64,000 nucleotides of DNA from Paludibacterium sp. B53371 (GCF_018802765.1 NZ_CP069163.1:1426001-1490000); one strand, 5' to 3'. Shown: positions 1 through 9,964, numbered from the stretch's first letter. The notes: a model not told the origin generated them from the letters alone. Program-made: numbers and translations.

Positions 1-60
1 CCATCTGCGCCTGACCCGCTCGGCAAGCCCGCGCCGGGGCGGGCATGACTGACCGGAATG

Positions 61-867
61 TCAGGGAGACAGCGCCTGATCCACCAGGTGCTTCATGGTA
101 TCGGACTGGTTGAAATGCTCAATTTGCTGATTCAGCTGGGGCAGCAGCCAGTCCGTATTCGGTCCGCGGCGTCCCAGCAGGAAATGCAGACTATTCGGCG
201 CGACGTCATCCAGCTTGCCAATGATCACCCCGTTGATGTCCAGCTGGTTCGGGCCGGGCAGGGCATTGCCGAGAATGATTTCCTGCTCGCCGAGAAAGTA
301 GTCGCACAAACCGCTGCGCAGCATGCGGACCAGCTCCTGATAACTGTTGGCGTGGGTGTTCAGCTTGCCGACAGGCAGGCCATAGCGCGCATAGGAATAC
401 CCGAACAGACCGCAGCCCTGATAAGGCAGCAGCTCCCGGGCATGTCTGACCGGCATGCCGTTGGGAAAACGACTGCGCAGATAAAAGAAAGTCGAAGCCG
501 TCTGGTAATAGGCCTGACTGAGGCGGAAGTCCTGCAACCGCGCCGGATCATAGGTGACATCCGGCGCCATGTCATAACTCCCTTCCTTCAGATAGGCCTT
601 GCAGCGTTGCCAGGGCATGATGGTGATGCGATAGCGCAGCCCGAGCCGGAGAAACATCTGGCGCATTAATTCCGCGGTCGCACCATGTGTCTCACCATTA
701 ATGGACATCAGGAAGGGGGCAAAATTATTGTCGTCACAGACACGGATGACGTCCCTGTCCGCGGCCAGACACGGACGAGCCAGTGCCAGCATGCCAATGA
801 GCAGCAGAAACCCCAGGCTTGTCCTTCGCCTGGAGGAAGCAGGGCTGAAACCGCCGTAGCGAAGCAT
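61..867 (-). CDS. Periplasmic solute-binding protein, family 3 (amino-acid ABC type)
   Basis: A 268-residue exported protein. Residues 1-35 form a Sec signal peptide: basic start, hydrophobic core LGFLLLIGMLALA, and a likely cut after CLA. The mature part has the bacterial family-3 solute-binding fold, seen in the opening strand DVIRVCDDNNFAPF and the later DMAPDVTYDPAR segment. Members bind amino acids or similar small solutes in the periplasm, or act as stand-alone sensors. No permease or ATPase gene is adjacent, so it may be an orphan binding protein. The substrate cannot be told from sequence. Four cysteines remain in the mature part and could form disulfides. Confidence 0.8.
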   Translation of the reverse strand: MLRYGGFSPASSRRRTSLGFLLLIGMLALARPCLAADRDVIRVCDDNNFAPFLMSINGETHGATAELMRQMFLRLGLRYRITIMPWQRCKAYLKEGSYDMAPDVTYDPARLQDFRLSQAYYQTASTFFYLRSRFPNGMPVRHARELLPYQGCGLFGYSYARYGLPVGKLNTHANSYQELVRMLRSGLCDYFLGEQEIILGNALPGPNQLDINGVIIGKLDDVAPNSLHFLLGRRGPNTDWLLPQLNQQIEHFNQSDTMKHLVDQALSP

Positions 868-944
868 GGCTGGCTCTCCGGAACAATGCAGCTCTCATTA
901 TTCTAGCCCATGAGCCTGTCACCGGCAGCCCTTGTCCCGCATGC

Positions 945-1508
945 TCACACTTCGAAATAGTCACCCGAGGCAAAGAAGGCGCCGCCGGAAATGTAATGCA
1001 GTGTCTGGCTGTCGCTGTCCGGGAAATGCCAGCGTCCGTCGCTGTACAGTGCCGGGTCCGCCCAGGCGGCCGTCACTTCCCCCAGAAACAGATCATAGCG
1101 CTCGGCCATGGCCGGCTCCGGCAGGATCCGGCACTCCAGCCAGGCCGCACAGCCCTGAACCAGCGGCAGATCGCTCTGACCGAGAAAAGTCTCGATGCCC
1201 TGTTCGGCAAACTTGTCGCCATCGCGCCCGGAACGAGAGCCCACTGCGACCACTTGCGCCGCCAGCGCCCGGGTCGGAATGTTCAGCGCAAAGCGGCCGG
1301 ATGCCTCAATCAATTCCCGGCTGCGGGTTTGCCGGTCGATCACGACCGCCACCTTGGGCGGGTCGAAATCCAGCGGCATGGCCCAGGCGGCCGCCATGAT
1401 GTTGCGCTCACCCTGATGGGCGCTGGTGACCAGGGTCACCGGCCCATGGTTGAGCAGGCGGTAAGCCTTGGCCAGTTCGACGGCAACAAAAGAGGGAAGC
1501 TTGCTCAT
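945..1508 (-). CDS. Flavin reductase-like protein (FMN-binding split barrel)
   Basis: A 187-residue cytoplasmic protein of the flavin reductase-like/DIM6-NTAB group. The N-terminal pattern GPVTLVTSAHQGERNIMAAAW followed by DPPKVAVVIDRQTRSRELIE is the usual FMN-binding half of these split-barrel proteins. They bind FMN and either reduce free flavin with NAD(P)H or act as flavoprotein oxidoreductases. The start at 1508 (MSKLPSF) fits the family. The frame stays open upstream to 1571 and no strong ribosome binding site decides between them. It is divergent from pepT across about 230 bases. The physiological substrate is unknown. Confidence 0.8.
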   Translation of the reverse strand: MSKLPSFVAVELAKAYRLLNHGPVTLVTSAHQGERNIMAAAWAMPLDFDPPKVAVVIDRQTRSRELIEASGRFALNIPTRALAAQVVAVGSRSGRDGDKFAEQGIETFLGQSDLPLVQGCAAWLECRILPEPAMAERYDLFLGEVTAAWADPALYSDGRWHFPDSDSQTLHYISGGAFFASGDYFEV

Positions 1509-1735
1509 GGACAGTACCAATTCGGCATGAATAAAGCGCCGATGGTAACGCTGAATGCCCGGGGCAGCCAAGGCTTCACCGGCCAGCGCGCCCGCCCGGC
1601 GGGGCTCACTGCCGACCGTGGCCGGATCGTCGCATCGCGGCTATGCCGTGTGATTGCCGGCTTTATGATGTACCGCAAGATTTCTGCCTCATATTGCATG
1701 CACAATGACAAAAAACGCTCATCATTGAGGACAAA

Positions 1736-2965
1736 ATGGATAATATTCTCGAACGGTTCTTCCGCTACGTCGCAGTCGATACCCAATCTGATCCCGAGGC
1801 CGATCGCGTGCCCAGCACCGATGGCCAGCTGAATCTGGCCCGTGCACTTTTCAAGGAACTGACCGAACTCGGTTTCGAAGAAGTGTCACTGAATGAAAAA
1901 GGCTGTGTCATGGCCACCCTGCCATCCAACGTCAACTGGCCCGTGCCGGTGATCGGCTTCATCGCCCACCTGGATACCGCGCCGGATTGCAGTGGCAAGA
2001 ACGTCAAGCCGCAAATCGTGGAAAACTACCAGGGTGGCGAGATCAAACTCGGCACCAGCGGCGAAGTGCTGTCCCCGGCGCGTTTCCCGGTACTCAACCA
2101 GCTGATCGGCCAGACGCTGATCACCACCGACGGCACCACGCTGCTGGGTTCCGACGACAAGTCCGGTGTGACCGAGATCATCACCGCCATGCTGCGCCTG
2201 CGCGAACAGAACCGCCCGCACGGCTCCATCCGCTTTGCCTTCACCCCGGATGAAGAAATCGGCAAGGGCGCCCAACATTTCGATGTGCCGGCCTTTGGTG
2301 CCGAGTGGGCCTATACCGTGGATGGCGGCGGTGTCGGCGAACTGGAAGCGGAAAACTTCAATGCGGCTTCGGCCAACATCAAGATCTACGGCAACAATGT
2401 GCACCCCGGCAGCGCCAAGGATGTGATGGTCAACGCCATGACCCTGGCCACCCGGATTCACCAGATGCTGCCGGCAGAAGAAACCCCGGAACACACCGAG
2501 GGCTATCAGGGCTTCTTCCACCTGATCTCGCTCAACGGCACGGTGGAGAAGGCCGAGATGAACTACATCATCCGCGACTTCGACCGAGACAACTTTGCCG
2601 CCCGCAAAACCCGCATCCAGGACATTTGCGCCCAGGTGGCCCAGGGCCTGCCAAGCGACTGCCATATCGATGTCACGCTGAAAGACTCCTACGCCAATAT
2701 GCGCGATGAAGTGGCCAAGTTCCCGCATGTGGTGGACATTGCCCGCCAGGCCATGATCGACCTCGCGATCGAACCGGAAATGTGCCCGATCCGCGGTGGT
2801 ACCGACGGTGCCCAGCTATCCTTCCGTGGCCTGCCGTGCCCCAATCTGTTCACCGGCGGCTACAACTTCCACGGCAAGCACGAGTTTGTCACCCTGCAAG
2901 GCATGGAGAAGGCAGTCGCCGTCATCATGCGCATTGCCGAGCTGACCGCCGACCGCGCGCGCTAA
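1736..2965 (+). CDS. pepT: Peptidase T (tripeptide aminopeptidase)
   Basis: A 409-residue cytoplasmic M20B metallopeptidase that removes the N-terminal residue from tripeptides. The dinuclear zinc signature is present: AHLDTAPD near residues 77-84 (His78 and Asp80), DDKSG, and the PDEEIGKG segment with the catalytic and metal-binding glutamates. Length matches the roughly 408 residues of enterobacterial PepT. The start is supported by GAGG four bases upstream of ATG. It is a single-gene unit closed by a strong terminator. In other bacteria pepT is often raised in anaerobic growth, but no FNR site was recognised here. Confidence 0.96.
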   Translation: MDNILERFFRYVAVDTQSDPEADRVPSTDGQLNLARALFKELTELGFEEVSLNEKGCVMATLPSNVNWPVPVIGFIAHLDTAPDCSGKNVKPQIVENYQGGEIKLGTSGEVLSPARFPVLNQLIGQTLITTDGTTLLGSDDKSGVTEIITAMLRLREQNRPHGSIRFAFTPDEEIGKGAQHFDVPAFGAEWAYTVDGGGVGELEAENFNAASANIKIYGNNVHPGSAKDVMVNAMTLATRIHQMLPAEETPEHTEGYQGFFHLISLNGTVEKAEMNYIIRDFDRDNFAARKTRIQDICAQVAQGLPSDCHIDVTLKDSYANMRDEVAKFPHVVDIARQAMIDLAIEPEMCPIRGGTDGAQLSFRGLPCPNLFTGGYNFHGKHEFVTLQGMEKAVAVIMRIAELTADRAR

Positions 2966-2984
2966 GCGGGCTGGTGTCGCGTGC

Positions 2985-3011
2985 AAAAGGGTGCCTCGGG
3001 CACCCTTTTTT
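2985..3011 (+). terminator. Rho-independent terminator after pepT
   Basis: Arms AAAAGGGTGCC and GGCACCCTTTT pair around a three-base loop and run into a T tract. It lies 20 bases after the pepT stop codon. The A-rich left flank means it could also stop transcription on the other strand, where the lipoprotein gene ends at 3047. Confidence 0.9.
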
Positions 3012-3046
3012 GTTGGGGAGGACCGCAGCGGCCTGCCCCCTTGACC

Positions 3047-3649
3047 TCAGTCGTCGTAGCAGCCCTTGCTGGCCAGCATGGAGCAGGTGAGGGGACGATC
3101 CGGGCTCAGCCACGGCTGCTTCTTTTCCTTGCGCAAGGCCGCCAGATCACGATCCTTGGCCACCCACTCCGCATTGGCACGCAGGTACTGCTGGCAGGCA
3201 TGACGGTACTGATCGGCCTGCGACTGAACGTACTCATCCAGCGGCGTGGCAAAGTTGTAATTGTTCTTGCGATAGGTCTGCATGCTGTCGTTGATGGCGG
3301 CCAGATTGTCCTGCATGCGGCGCTTCCAGTTGTCGGCAGCGTACTGATCCTGATTGAAGTATTGCGCGGCAGACTGCCAGGAACCCTGCGTCTCGCGCCG
3401 TTTCAGCTCGACATACGATCGCGCCAGCGCCTGGCGTTTGACGTCATCCGCCCCGATATTGTGCAGCGGTGTAAAGGCACGCATGCCGGCAGGCAGCGGA
3501 CAGGACAAGGATTGCAGGATGGCCTGCGCCTTGAAGTAGGTGGTGTCGGTCACGTCTTGCTGGTCGTGCTCGGAGGTGCCGCCCGATGCATTGCACCCCG
3601 TCAGCAGGATGGCTGGCAGCAGGGCCAGAACCATGCATATTTTTTTCAT
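3047..3649 (-). CDS. Predicted lipoprotein of unknown function
   Basis: A 200-residue exported lipoprotein. The first 19 residues are a lipoprotein signal peptide ending in lipobox LTGC, with Cys19 as the lipidation site. The mature part is mostly helical and polar and has several further cysteines, which may form disulfides. I do not recognise the family. It faces pepT tail to tail. The next gene on this strand (3715-3951) lies just upstream with a 65-base gap, so the two could share a transcript. Membrane anchoring is well supported by the lipobox. Function is unknown. Confidence 0.75.
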   Translation of the reverse strand: MKKICMVLALLPAILLTGCNASGGTSEHDQQDVTDTTYFKAQAILQSLSCPLPAGMRAFTPLHNIGADDVKRQALARSYVELKRRETQGSWQSAAQYFNQDQYAADNWKRRMQDNLAAINDSMQTYRKNNYNFATPLDEYVQSQADQYRHACQQYLRANAEWVAKDRDLAALRKEKKQPWLSPDRPLTCSMLASKGCYDD

Positions 3650-3714
3650 GAGAATGCCCGCCCTTTTTCCCGGATATCATAGCAGAGCGGGGCGTCTGCG
3701 GCACCAGGTCGGCG

Positions 3715-3951
3715 TCAGCGTCCGGTCGGCGGTGTATAGGGCGTCGGGTCGTGCAATTGCAGGCCATGGACATCCTCCGGATACAGCGAGCGCAGGCGAT
3801 CGATCTCCTGCTCCAGAATATCGATATAGGCCAGCAGGATGCATGACACGATGCGATGCTGCTCGATGTCGACATCCGATGGCTCGAAGTCGGTCCAGAA
3901 TCGGGTCAGCTCGATGGCTTCCTGCAAGTCCGGCATCAGTCGCGGTTTCAT
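3715..3951 (-). CDS. Small acidic protein of unknown function
   Basis: A 78-residue soluble protein starting MKPRLMPDLQ. This start is chosen because GAGGAAG sits three bases before the ATG at 3951; a longer frame to 4014 lacks such a site. The middle is rich in Asp and Glu (DFEPSDVDIEQHR) and predicted helical (LLAYIDILEQEIDRLRSL). The C-terminus is short and Pro/Thr-rich. No family is recognised. It precedes the lipoprotein gene on the same strand, which is the only hint of a partner. Confidence 0.6.
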   Translation of the reverse strand: MKPRLMPDLQEAIELTRFWTDFEPSDVDIEQHRIVSCILLAYIDILEQEIDRLRSLYPEDVHGLQLHDPTPYTPPTGR

Positions 3952-4188
3952 CGCTTCCTCTTTGAAATCACCAGCACAATGGATGGCCTGCCCGATCGTC
4001 GGGGGGATGAGCACGCCGATGACCGTCAGTCATTGTTGGTTATATCACAGCGTTTGTGACATGCAGGATAAGTATTGATTTAAAATAAGATCTGAAAGCG
4101 CCCGAACAGCAGCTTGCCGTTCAATGATTAACAATAATTGAAAGTGTTGTTAGTTGGCGCGGGCCTGGGTGGTTTTTTTACAACAACG

Positions 4189-5493
4189 TCATGGCGTCAT
4201 ATGCTGCAGTTGCCAGATCAATGCGGCGGCGCGCGCTGTTGCCCAGGGTAAGGATTCGGTTTGCAGGGTTTCCTGCTTGCTATGAGCCCCCTGTCCCCAG
4301 GGGCCAAGACCATCTAGCGCGGCCTTCACTTTGTTTGCGATATAAGAGATATCCGCACCCCCACGGTTTGCTGGTGGAACGGCGTGCAAGGTTGGGCCAC
4401 CCAGTTGTTGGTTCAGAGCGCTCATGGCGTCGAGCAGCGCCAGGTTGCCCTGCGTGGCAGTCATTGCCGGCATCCGCGGTAGCCATTGCAGTTGGCTGCG
4501 CGTACCGGGCAAGGATGTACGGGTCAACTGCTGCAACATGTCGCGTGCCGCAGCGCGTTGGCCTTCATCACTGAAGCGGGCATCGCCATGCGCCAGCGCA
4601 CTGGCGGCAATGATGGTTTTCTGGCCACTGGCCTGACCCTGACTGCCTTCGGCATTCTCGCTGACTTGCTGGCCGCCCAGCAAAAGGCCAGGGTTGAGAG
4701 TTAGCCCCGGGAAGTCGGCCTGCCGCTGACGCAATGCATCCAGTATCCGGGCCAGTTCGTAGATCGCTCCTGTCCCGCTATCAGGCGCAAACAGGGTGGA
4801 GGAGTGTCTCGACTGGCCGCTACTCTGAATGATCCATTCATCCAGTCCACGCCGCCCGATCACCATTTCATCCGGCGCCAGCGAAAACTCAAAGCCGAGC
4901 GCGATGGTGCTGTCGTTGGCGGCCTCTATCAGCGCCCGTCGTGACGCCGAGACGGGCCGGGCCGCCTGCTCCTCGTCGCCCGTCAGGATGATCGTGATGG
5001 CCGCATCGTTCAGCTCCCCCACCGACTGCAGGGCTTCCAGTGCGCCGACCATCACCACCAGCCCACCCTTGTCGTCGATGACGCCAGAGCCAGTTGCCGT
5101 TTTGCCATCGGCACTCAGTTGAAACCGCCCTGATGGCGTGTCTGCGGGCAAAACGGTATCCAAATGGCCGATCAGTAACAAGTGTGGTCCGCGCGAGCCG
5201 GGGTGGCGAGCAACCAGGGTGCCGGCATGGCCGGTTTCCGCAGGCAAGTCCTGCCAGTGGGTCTCGAAACCCAGAGCTTCCAGACGTGGGCGCACCAGCT
5301 CGCCGACAAGTCGAACACCTTGGGCATCGCTCGTGTTGCTTGACTGATTGACCAGTGTCGCCAGCCACTGCAGTTGTCCCTGTTGCGCCGCTTGGGCATG
5401 TTGCAGCATGGCTGGCAGCGGCGTCGGTGGGGCTGCCATGGCGAGGGAGGCGGATACCAGTATCCACAAGGCAGGGAAGAGCGATAGGCGCAT
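4189..5493 (-). CDS. Exported M20 family zinc peptidase (carboxypeptidase G2-like)
   Basis: A 434-residue metallopeptidase with a signal peptide of about 20 residues ending AMA. Zinc and catalytic residues are visible: GHLDT (His110, Asp112), VIDDKGG (Asp141) and GDEE (Glu174 and Glu175). RHSS near residue 229 belongs to the dimerisation domain. The closest types are glutamate carboxypeptidase and other exported M20 enzymes, which cleave C-terminal glutamate from folates or dipeptides. Substrate is inferred only at this level. The signal peptide implies the periplasm or outside the cell. It is transcribed alone, upstream of a long AT-rich gap on its 3' side. Confidence 0.85.
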   Translation of the reverse strand: MRLSLFPALWILVSASLAMAAPPTPLPAMLQHAQAAQQGQLQWLATLVNQSSNTSDAQGVRLVGELVRPRLEALGFETHWQDLPAETGHAGTLVARHPGSRGPHLLLIGHLDTVLPADTPSGRFQLSADGKTATGSGVIDDKGGLVVMVGALEALQSVGELNDAAITIILTGDEEQAARPVSASRRALIEAANDSTIALGFEFSLAPDEMVIGRRGLDEWIIQSSGQSRHSSTLFAPDSGTGAIYELARILDALRQRQADFPGLTLNPGLLLGGQQVSENAEGSQGQASGQKTIIAASALAHGDARFSDEGQRAAARDMLQQLTRTSLPGTRSQLQWLPRMPAMTATQGNLALLDAMSALNQQLGGPTLHAVPPANRGGADISYIANKVKAALDGLGPWGQGAHSKQETLQTESLPWATARAAALIWQLQHMTP

Positions 5494-5546
5494 GGGTGTG
5501 TCCTGCGGCGATATGAGAGAGGGAGAGTATAGTCGCCCGAGGACGC

Positions 5547-6053
5547 TTATTCCTGACGGGCAAACCGGGCCAGCTCACGATCCCAGTCCAGTGTGCCATC
5601 GCTGTGCCGGTCCGCCTCGGTCAACCGGTCTGCCGGCACAAACCAGGTGACTTCGAACAGCAAACCATCCGGGTCATGGCCGTACACACTCTTGTGCACC
5701 CCATGGTCTTCTTCCAGGCCCAGCTTGCCGATGGCTGCCAGCTGGTCACGAATCCGCTTTAGTTCCTGCAGTGTGTCCACTTCCCAGGCCAGGTGATACA
5801 GACCCGCCGGCGGCTCGTGCGCGCCCGGCGTTTCGCCGCGCGGGCTGAACACCCCGGCACGCTGCTGGCCCAGATTGCGGGCAAACAGCGCCAGATCATG
5901 GTCATTATCCGAATCGGCTGCCTGGGCAAACACCGCCCGGTCCGGCTGGGCGCCCGGTTTGGCACGAAAGCCCAGCACCTCGCGGTAGAAATCACTGCTG
6001 CGGCTGACGTCACTGACGTAGAGCACCGCATGGTTGAGTCGCTTGATACCCAT
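5547..6053 (-). CDS. VOC-family protein (glyoxalase/extradiol dioxygenase fold)
   Basis: A 168-residue protein of the vicinal oxygen chelate superfamily. Its N-terminal module MGIKRLNHAVLYVSDVSRS and the FYREVLGF motif are typical. Likely metal ligands are His8, His87 in GLYHLAWEVD and Glu134 in GLLFEVTW, matching the His/His/Glu set of catechol 2,3-dioxygenase-like members. The HDPDG turn before the final strand is also characteristic. Reaction and substrate cannot be assigned. It lies upstream of the M20 peptidase on the same strand with a 53-base gap and may be cotranscribed with it. Confidence 0.82.
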   Translation of the reverse strand: MGIKRLNHAVLYVSDVSRSSDFYREVLGFRAKPGAQPDRAVFAQAADSDNDHDLALFARNLGQQRAGVFSPRGETPGAHEPPAGLYHLAWEVDTLQELKRIRDQLAAIGKLGLEEDHGVHKSVYGHDPDGLLFEVTWFVPADRLTEADRHSDGTLDWDRELARFARQE

Positions 6054-6180
6054 GGTTCACCTGATCTGACGAAAAAGGGCCTCAGTCTAGCGTGAGCGCG
6101 ACATTTGTTCAGCCCTCTACTGGTTATGGTTATGCCAATGTGGTATCAGTGACGTGGAGAAACCTTGCCGAGAATCCGCC

Positions 6181-7602
6181 ATGTCTACCCTCCAGCCCTA
6201 TGCCTTGCCGGATGCCACCGCGTTGTTGCAGCAACGTCAGCAGGACGATTTTTGCCTCGAAAAACAGTTGAACCGCCACCTGGGTCTGCTGGACGACATC
6301 CAGCCCCGGCTCAATCCCGCCAGCCACGTCCTGCGCCAGGAGGCCATGGATCAGCTGGCAACGCTGCCCGACGGCGTACTGCACGGTTTGCCCTGTTCTG
6401 TGAAAGAAACCCTCGGCATCGCCGGGCAGGCGATCACCGCAGGTTCGAACTATATGCGGCCGATCGTGCCTGGCGAGGATTCGCCGGTGGTGGCGCGAAT
6501 CAAGGCCGCCGGCGCCGTGATCATGGCGCGCGGGAATGTGCCGGAATTCGCCATGACCGCCGAAAGCAGCAATCCGCGCTATGGCCTGACCCGCAACCCG
6601 CTCGACCCGTCGCGGGTCGCCGGTGGCTCTTCGGGCGGCGATGCCGTGATGGTCGCCAGTGGCGCCGTGGCGTTTGGGGTGGGATCCGACATCCTGGGCT
6701 CGATCCGCATCCCGGCAGCCTTTTGTGGCGTGGTCGGCTTCAAGCCGGCCTCTGCGGCCGTGCCCAAGCAGGGCTGCTGGCCGACCATAGCCGGCTTTAC
6801 CGACAGCTGGCTGGCCGTCGGCCCGATCACCCGCTCGGTCCGTGATGCCCGGCTGGTATATCAGGTGCTGAGTGGCCAGACCCTGCCCGAAGCGCCGCCG
6901 CTCAGGACACTGCGGCTGATTGACGCCGATGCCTTCCCCTGGCGTCCCGAGTCTGCCTGCATCGAACAGGCCCTGGCCGCGGCCCGCACGGCCTTGCTGG
7001 CGGACGGCATGCAGGCAGAGCAACAGCGCTTTGACGAAGTGGCGGCCCTGTATGACCTGATGGCCCCGATGTTGCTGCACGACTTGCAGGACGACTGGTA
7101 CGGGCTGTTGCGCAGTGGCGGGCGCTCCTTCCATCTGCTGGCAGAGGCCTGGCGCCAGCTCACCGGACGACCGGGCATTGATCGCGGCATGTTCATGTGG
7201 CTGGTGTACGCCGCGACCAGCGGGCGACTGACCCGGCCGCGCAGCGCGGCCCAGGCCGAGCGGCTGATCGGTCGTTTCCAGACCGTGCGTGAACTCTACC
7301 GCAGCATTCTGGGAGAAGATGGCATCCTGCTGTTGCCGACCATGGGGCTGCTGGCGCCGCCGCACGGCGAAATGAATCGCCGCAGCCTGCGCCCTGGCCT
7401 GAATCGCCAGCTCAGCCCGCTGGCGCTGTGCAACTACGCCGATCTGCCGGCCATCGCCGTGCCGGGCTGGCGCTTTGCCGACCCGGCAACCGGCCTGCCG
7501 CCCAGCGTGATGCTGGTGTGCGCACCGGGTAACGAGTCAGCGCTGCTGGCAGCCGCCGAGCGGGTGCAGGCTGCCCTGACGCCGCTCAGGGGCGCTGCTT
7601 GA
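6181..7602 (+). CDS. Amidase, amidase-signature family
   Basis: A 473-residue hydrolase of the amidase-signature family. The Ser-cisSer-Lys triad can be placed: Lys75 in CSVKETLGI, cis-Ser150 in GGSSGG and nucleophile Ser174 in SDILGSIRIP. The spacings of 75 and 24 residues equal those of fatty acid amide hydrolase. The second glycine of the usual SDIGGS motif is Leu here. Such enzymes hydrolyse small or aryl amides; the substrate is not predictable. The ATG at 6181 begins the family-like N-terminus, but a GTG at 6154 is in frame. The last 17 bases overlap the end of rlhA on the other strand. Confidence 0.88.
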   Translation: MSTLQPYALPDATALLQQRQQDDFCLEKQLNRHLGLLDDIQPRLNPASHVLRQEAMDQLATLPDGVLHGLPCSVKETLGIAGQAITAGSNYMRPIVPGEDSPVVARIKAAGAVIMARGNVPEFAMTAESSNPRYGLTRNPLDPSRVAGGSSGGDAVMVASGAVAFGVGSDILGSIRIPAAFCGVVGFKPASAAVPKQGCWPTIAGFTDSWLAVGPITRSVRDARLVYQVLSGQTLPEAPPLRTLRLIDADAFPWRPESACIEQALAAARTALLADGMQAEQQRFDEVAALYDLMAPMLLHDLQDDWYGLLRSGGRSFHLLAEAWRQLTGRPGIDRGMFMWLVYAATSGRLTRPRSAAQAERLIGRFQTVRELYRSILGEDGILLLPTMGLLAPPHGEMNRRSLRPGLNRQLSPLALCNYADLPAIAVPGWRFADPATGLPPSVMLVCAPGNESALLAAAERVQAALTPLRGAA

Positions 7603-9559
7603 AGAAGGTGAGGGGTGCCACCGCCGGAATCTCGCTCGGCGGTGGTGACTTCAGGACATGCTTTTTCATCTTGCCCATCACGTGCATCTCGCACGGACGG
7701 CATTCAAACTTGAGGGTATAGGTCTCGCTGCCCGATTTCAGCACCAGCGGATCGGCGCGCACCTGACCCATCACCCCCTTGACGCCCTTGGCCTGCTTCG
7801 GACACAGATTGAAGCTGAAACGCAGGCAATGCTTGGTGATCATCAGGCTCACCTCGCCGGCTTCCTCGTGCGCCTCGTAGGCCGGCTCAATCACTTCAAC
7901 ACCATGCTTGCGGTAAAACTGCCAGGCCAGCTCGTTATAGACATTGGCCAGATAGCTCAGGGTGTTTTCCGGATAGACCGGGGCAGGCGAGGCCGCCGCC
8001 TTGCGCGGTGGACGCTGCCAGGCAGCCAGACGCGCCGCCTCCAGCGCGGCCACGGCATCCCGGCGCAGGCCGTTGATGACCGACGCCGGGACAAACCAGG
8101 GCTGAGACAACTCAAGCTGGATGTCATGAGCGATAAAGCAGCTGTTGCCCAGCTTGCCCAGACCATCCAGCAATGACTGGCGTGCACGCCCGGCATCCTT
8201 GGCGGGCTCCAGGGCGATGGCGACGCTGGCCTCGGCCATGCAGCCATCGGCATCGGTCAGGCTGAGCGTCAGCCCGTCGGCCTGCTCGCGCAGCCTTGCC
8301 CACAGTCCGATGCGGCGCTCGGCCGACGGCTTGAGCAGCGCCAGCTCCCAGGCATGATCACGGTTGCGGCTCAGCTCGATACCGGGGCGCAGGCCCGCCA
8401 GCAGGGCCGGGTCGTTCGGCTGGCAGCGCCACACCGGCACGCCCTCGCTGTCATGGCCAACCGCCTTGACGGTGTTGAGCTGCATGCCGATCACTTCGCG
8501 CTTGTGCAGATAACTGATGCCATCACCGTTGCTCATGGCCTCCTGCGTGGCGATCTCCAGCCAGTTCGGTCCGACCTGATGCACCGTGCCCAGCGCCACG
8601 CCGACAAACTTCGGCGAGTCAAACGCACCGATATCGATCTGCCGGCCGCTGGCAAAGTAATCCGTGCTGCCGCGGTGGAAGGTCTTGTCCGGGTCCGGGG
8701 TAAAAAAGATCTCGCTGCTGCCACTGGAGGCCGGCGCCAGTTCCGGGCGGCGCTCGAAAATTTCATCCAGCAACAGACGGTAATGCGCGGTGATGTTCTT
8801 GACGTAGCTGACGTCCTTGTAGCGACCCTCGATCTTCAGCGAGCGCACACCGGCGTCCAGCAGGGCTTCCAGATTGCGACTCTGGTTATTGTCCTTCATC
8901 GACAGCAGATGCTTGTCGAAAGCGATCACCCCGCCTTTCTGGTCGGTCAGGGTATAGGGCAGGCGACAGGCCTGCGAACAATCGCCACGGTTGGCGCTGC
9001 GGCCGGTTTCGGCGTGGCTGATATAGCACTGACCGGAAAACGCCACACACAAGGCCCCGTGGATGAAGTATTCCAGCGTGGTTTCGCCGTCCAGCCGGGC
9101 GGCAATCTCGCGAATTTGCGCAATCGACAGCTCGCGCGCCAGCACCAGCTGCGAGAAACCCGCATCCGCCAGGAAGCGGGCCTTGGCTGCGTCACGAATA
9201 TCGCACTGCGTCGAGGCATGCAGCTGGATCGGCGGCAGATCCATTTCCACAATCCCCATGTCCTGAATGATCAGGGCATCCACCCCGGCATCGTACAACT
9301 GCCAGATCAGCTTGCGTGCGGCCTCCAGCTCGGCGTCGTGCAGGATGGTATTGAGCGTGGCAAAAATGCGCGCATGGTACTGATGGGCAAAGCGGGTCAG
9401 CCCGGCAATGTCGCTCACGCTGTTGCAGGCATTGTGGCGCGCGCCAAAGCTCGGACCGCCGATATACACGGCGTCGGCGCCATGCAAAATGGCCTCGCGG
9501 CCGATTTCGACGGTTTTGGCCGGCGCGAGCAGCTCGACCTGATGCGACAACAGACTCAT
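7586..9559 (-). CDS. rlhA: 23S rRNA 5-hydroxycytidine synthase RlhA (U32 peptidase-like, YdcP)
   Basis: A 657-residue member of the U32 peptidase-like family, close in length and motifs to E. coli YdcP/RlhA (about 653), which hydroxylates C2501 of 23S rRNA. The N-terminal barrel (VELLAPAKTVEIGREAILHGADAVYIGG) and the U32 signature around residues 170-215 (EYFIHGALCVAFSGQCYIS, GDCSQACRLPY) are clear. The C-terminal part carries further conserved cysteines. The start at 9559 is chosen for AGGA upstream; an ATG at 9580 is also in frame. The gene stands alone and converges on the amidase with a 17-base overlap. Confidence 0.88.
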   Translation of the reverse strand: MSLLSHQVELLAPAKTVEIGREAILHGADAVYIGGPSFGARHNACNSVSDIAGLTRFAHQYHARIFATLNTILHDAELEAARKLIWQLYDAGVDALIIQDMGIVEMDLPPIQLHASTQCDIRDAAKARFLADAGFSQLVLARELSIAQIREIAARLDGETTLEYFIHGALCVAFSGQCYISHAETGRSANRGDCSQACRLPYTLTDQKGGVIAFDKHLLSMKDNNQSRNLEALLDAGVRSLKIEGRYKDVSYVKNITAHYRLLLDEIFERRPELAPASSGSSEIFFTPDPDKTFHRGSTDYFASGRQIDIGAFDSPKFVGVALGTVHQVGPNWLEIATQEAMSNGDGISYLHKREVIGMQLNTVKAVGHDSEGVPVWRCQPNDPALLAGLRPGIELSRNRDHAWELALLKPSAERRIGLWARLREQADGLTLSLTDADGCMAEASVAIALEPAKDAGRARQSLLDGLGKLGNSCFIAHDIQLELSQPWFVPASVINGLRRDAVAALEAARLAAWQRPPRKAAASPAPVYPENTLSYLANVYNELAWQFYRKHGVEVIEPAYEAHEEAGEVSLMITKHCLRFSFNLCPKQAKGVKGVMGQVRADPLVLKSGSETYTLKFECRPCEMHVMGKMKKHVLKSPPPSEIPAVAPLTFFKQRP

Positions 9560-9645
9560 GGGACATTCCTGCAAAGACAAGCGAGGGGCGGAATTATAAC
9601 GGAATCATGGGCTTGGGTGTGACAGGATTCTGCCGCACCCGGCCA

Positions 9646-9918
9646 TTATTTCAGATAGGACTTGATGACCTGCAGCACCACATCGAGATCCTGCTCACGC
9701 TGAGTCTGATCCGGCTGATTGACCAGATGCTCGCTCAGATGACCCTCGATGACCGCCCCCATCAGACCGTTCACCGCGCCGCGAATCGCGGCAATCTGCT
9801 GCAACACCGCACCACACTCGGTGCCGTTGGTCAGCAACTTCTCCAGGGCGGCCGTCTGGCCATGCAGGCGGCGCACGCGCGCCAGTAACTTGGCCTGATC
9901 GCGGATGGTGTGCGACAT
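9646..9918 (-). CDS. rcnR: Nickel/cobalt-sensing repressor RcnR (CsoR/RcnR/FrmR family)
   Basis: A 90-residue all-helical repressor. It opens [15 protein letters not shown] and keeps [21 protein letters not shown]. The metal ligands that set RcnR apart from its relatives are all present: His3, Cys35, His60 and His64. Family knowledge: apo-RcnR binds G-tract operators and blocks rcnA, and Ni(II) or Co(II) binding releases it. Placement fits exactly, divergent from rcnA with two G-tract palindromes between them. The start at 9918 leaves His3 at the right position and has GGAG upstream. Confidence 0.93.
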   Translation of the reverse strand: MSHTIRDQAKLLARVRRLHGQTAALEKLLTNGTECGAVLQQIAAIRGAVNGLMGAVIEGHLSEHLVNQPDQTQREQDLDVVLQVIKSYLK

Positions 9919-9964
9919 ACGACAATGCTCCAATCTTAATGAGTATCAGAATTTAGCATAAAAA

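Noticed and set aside
6130-7365. A 411-codon frame opposite the amidase
   Set aside because: Shadow frame; the amidase triad with exact family spacing is on the plus strand.
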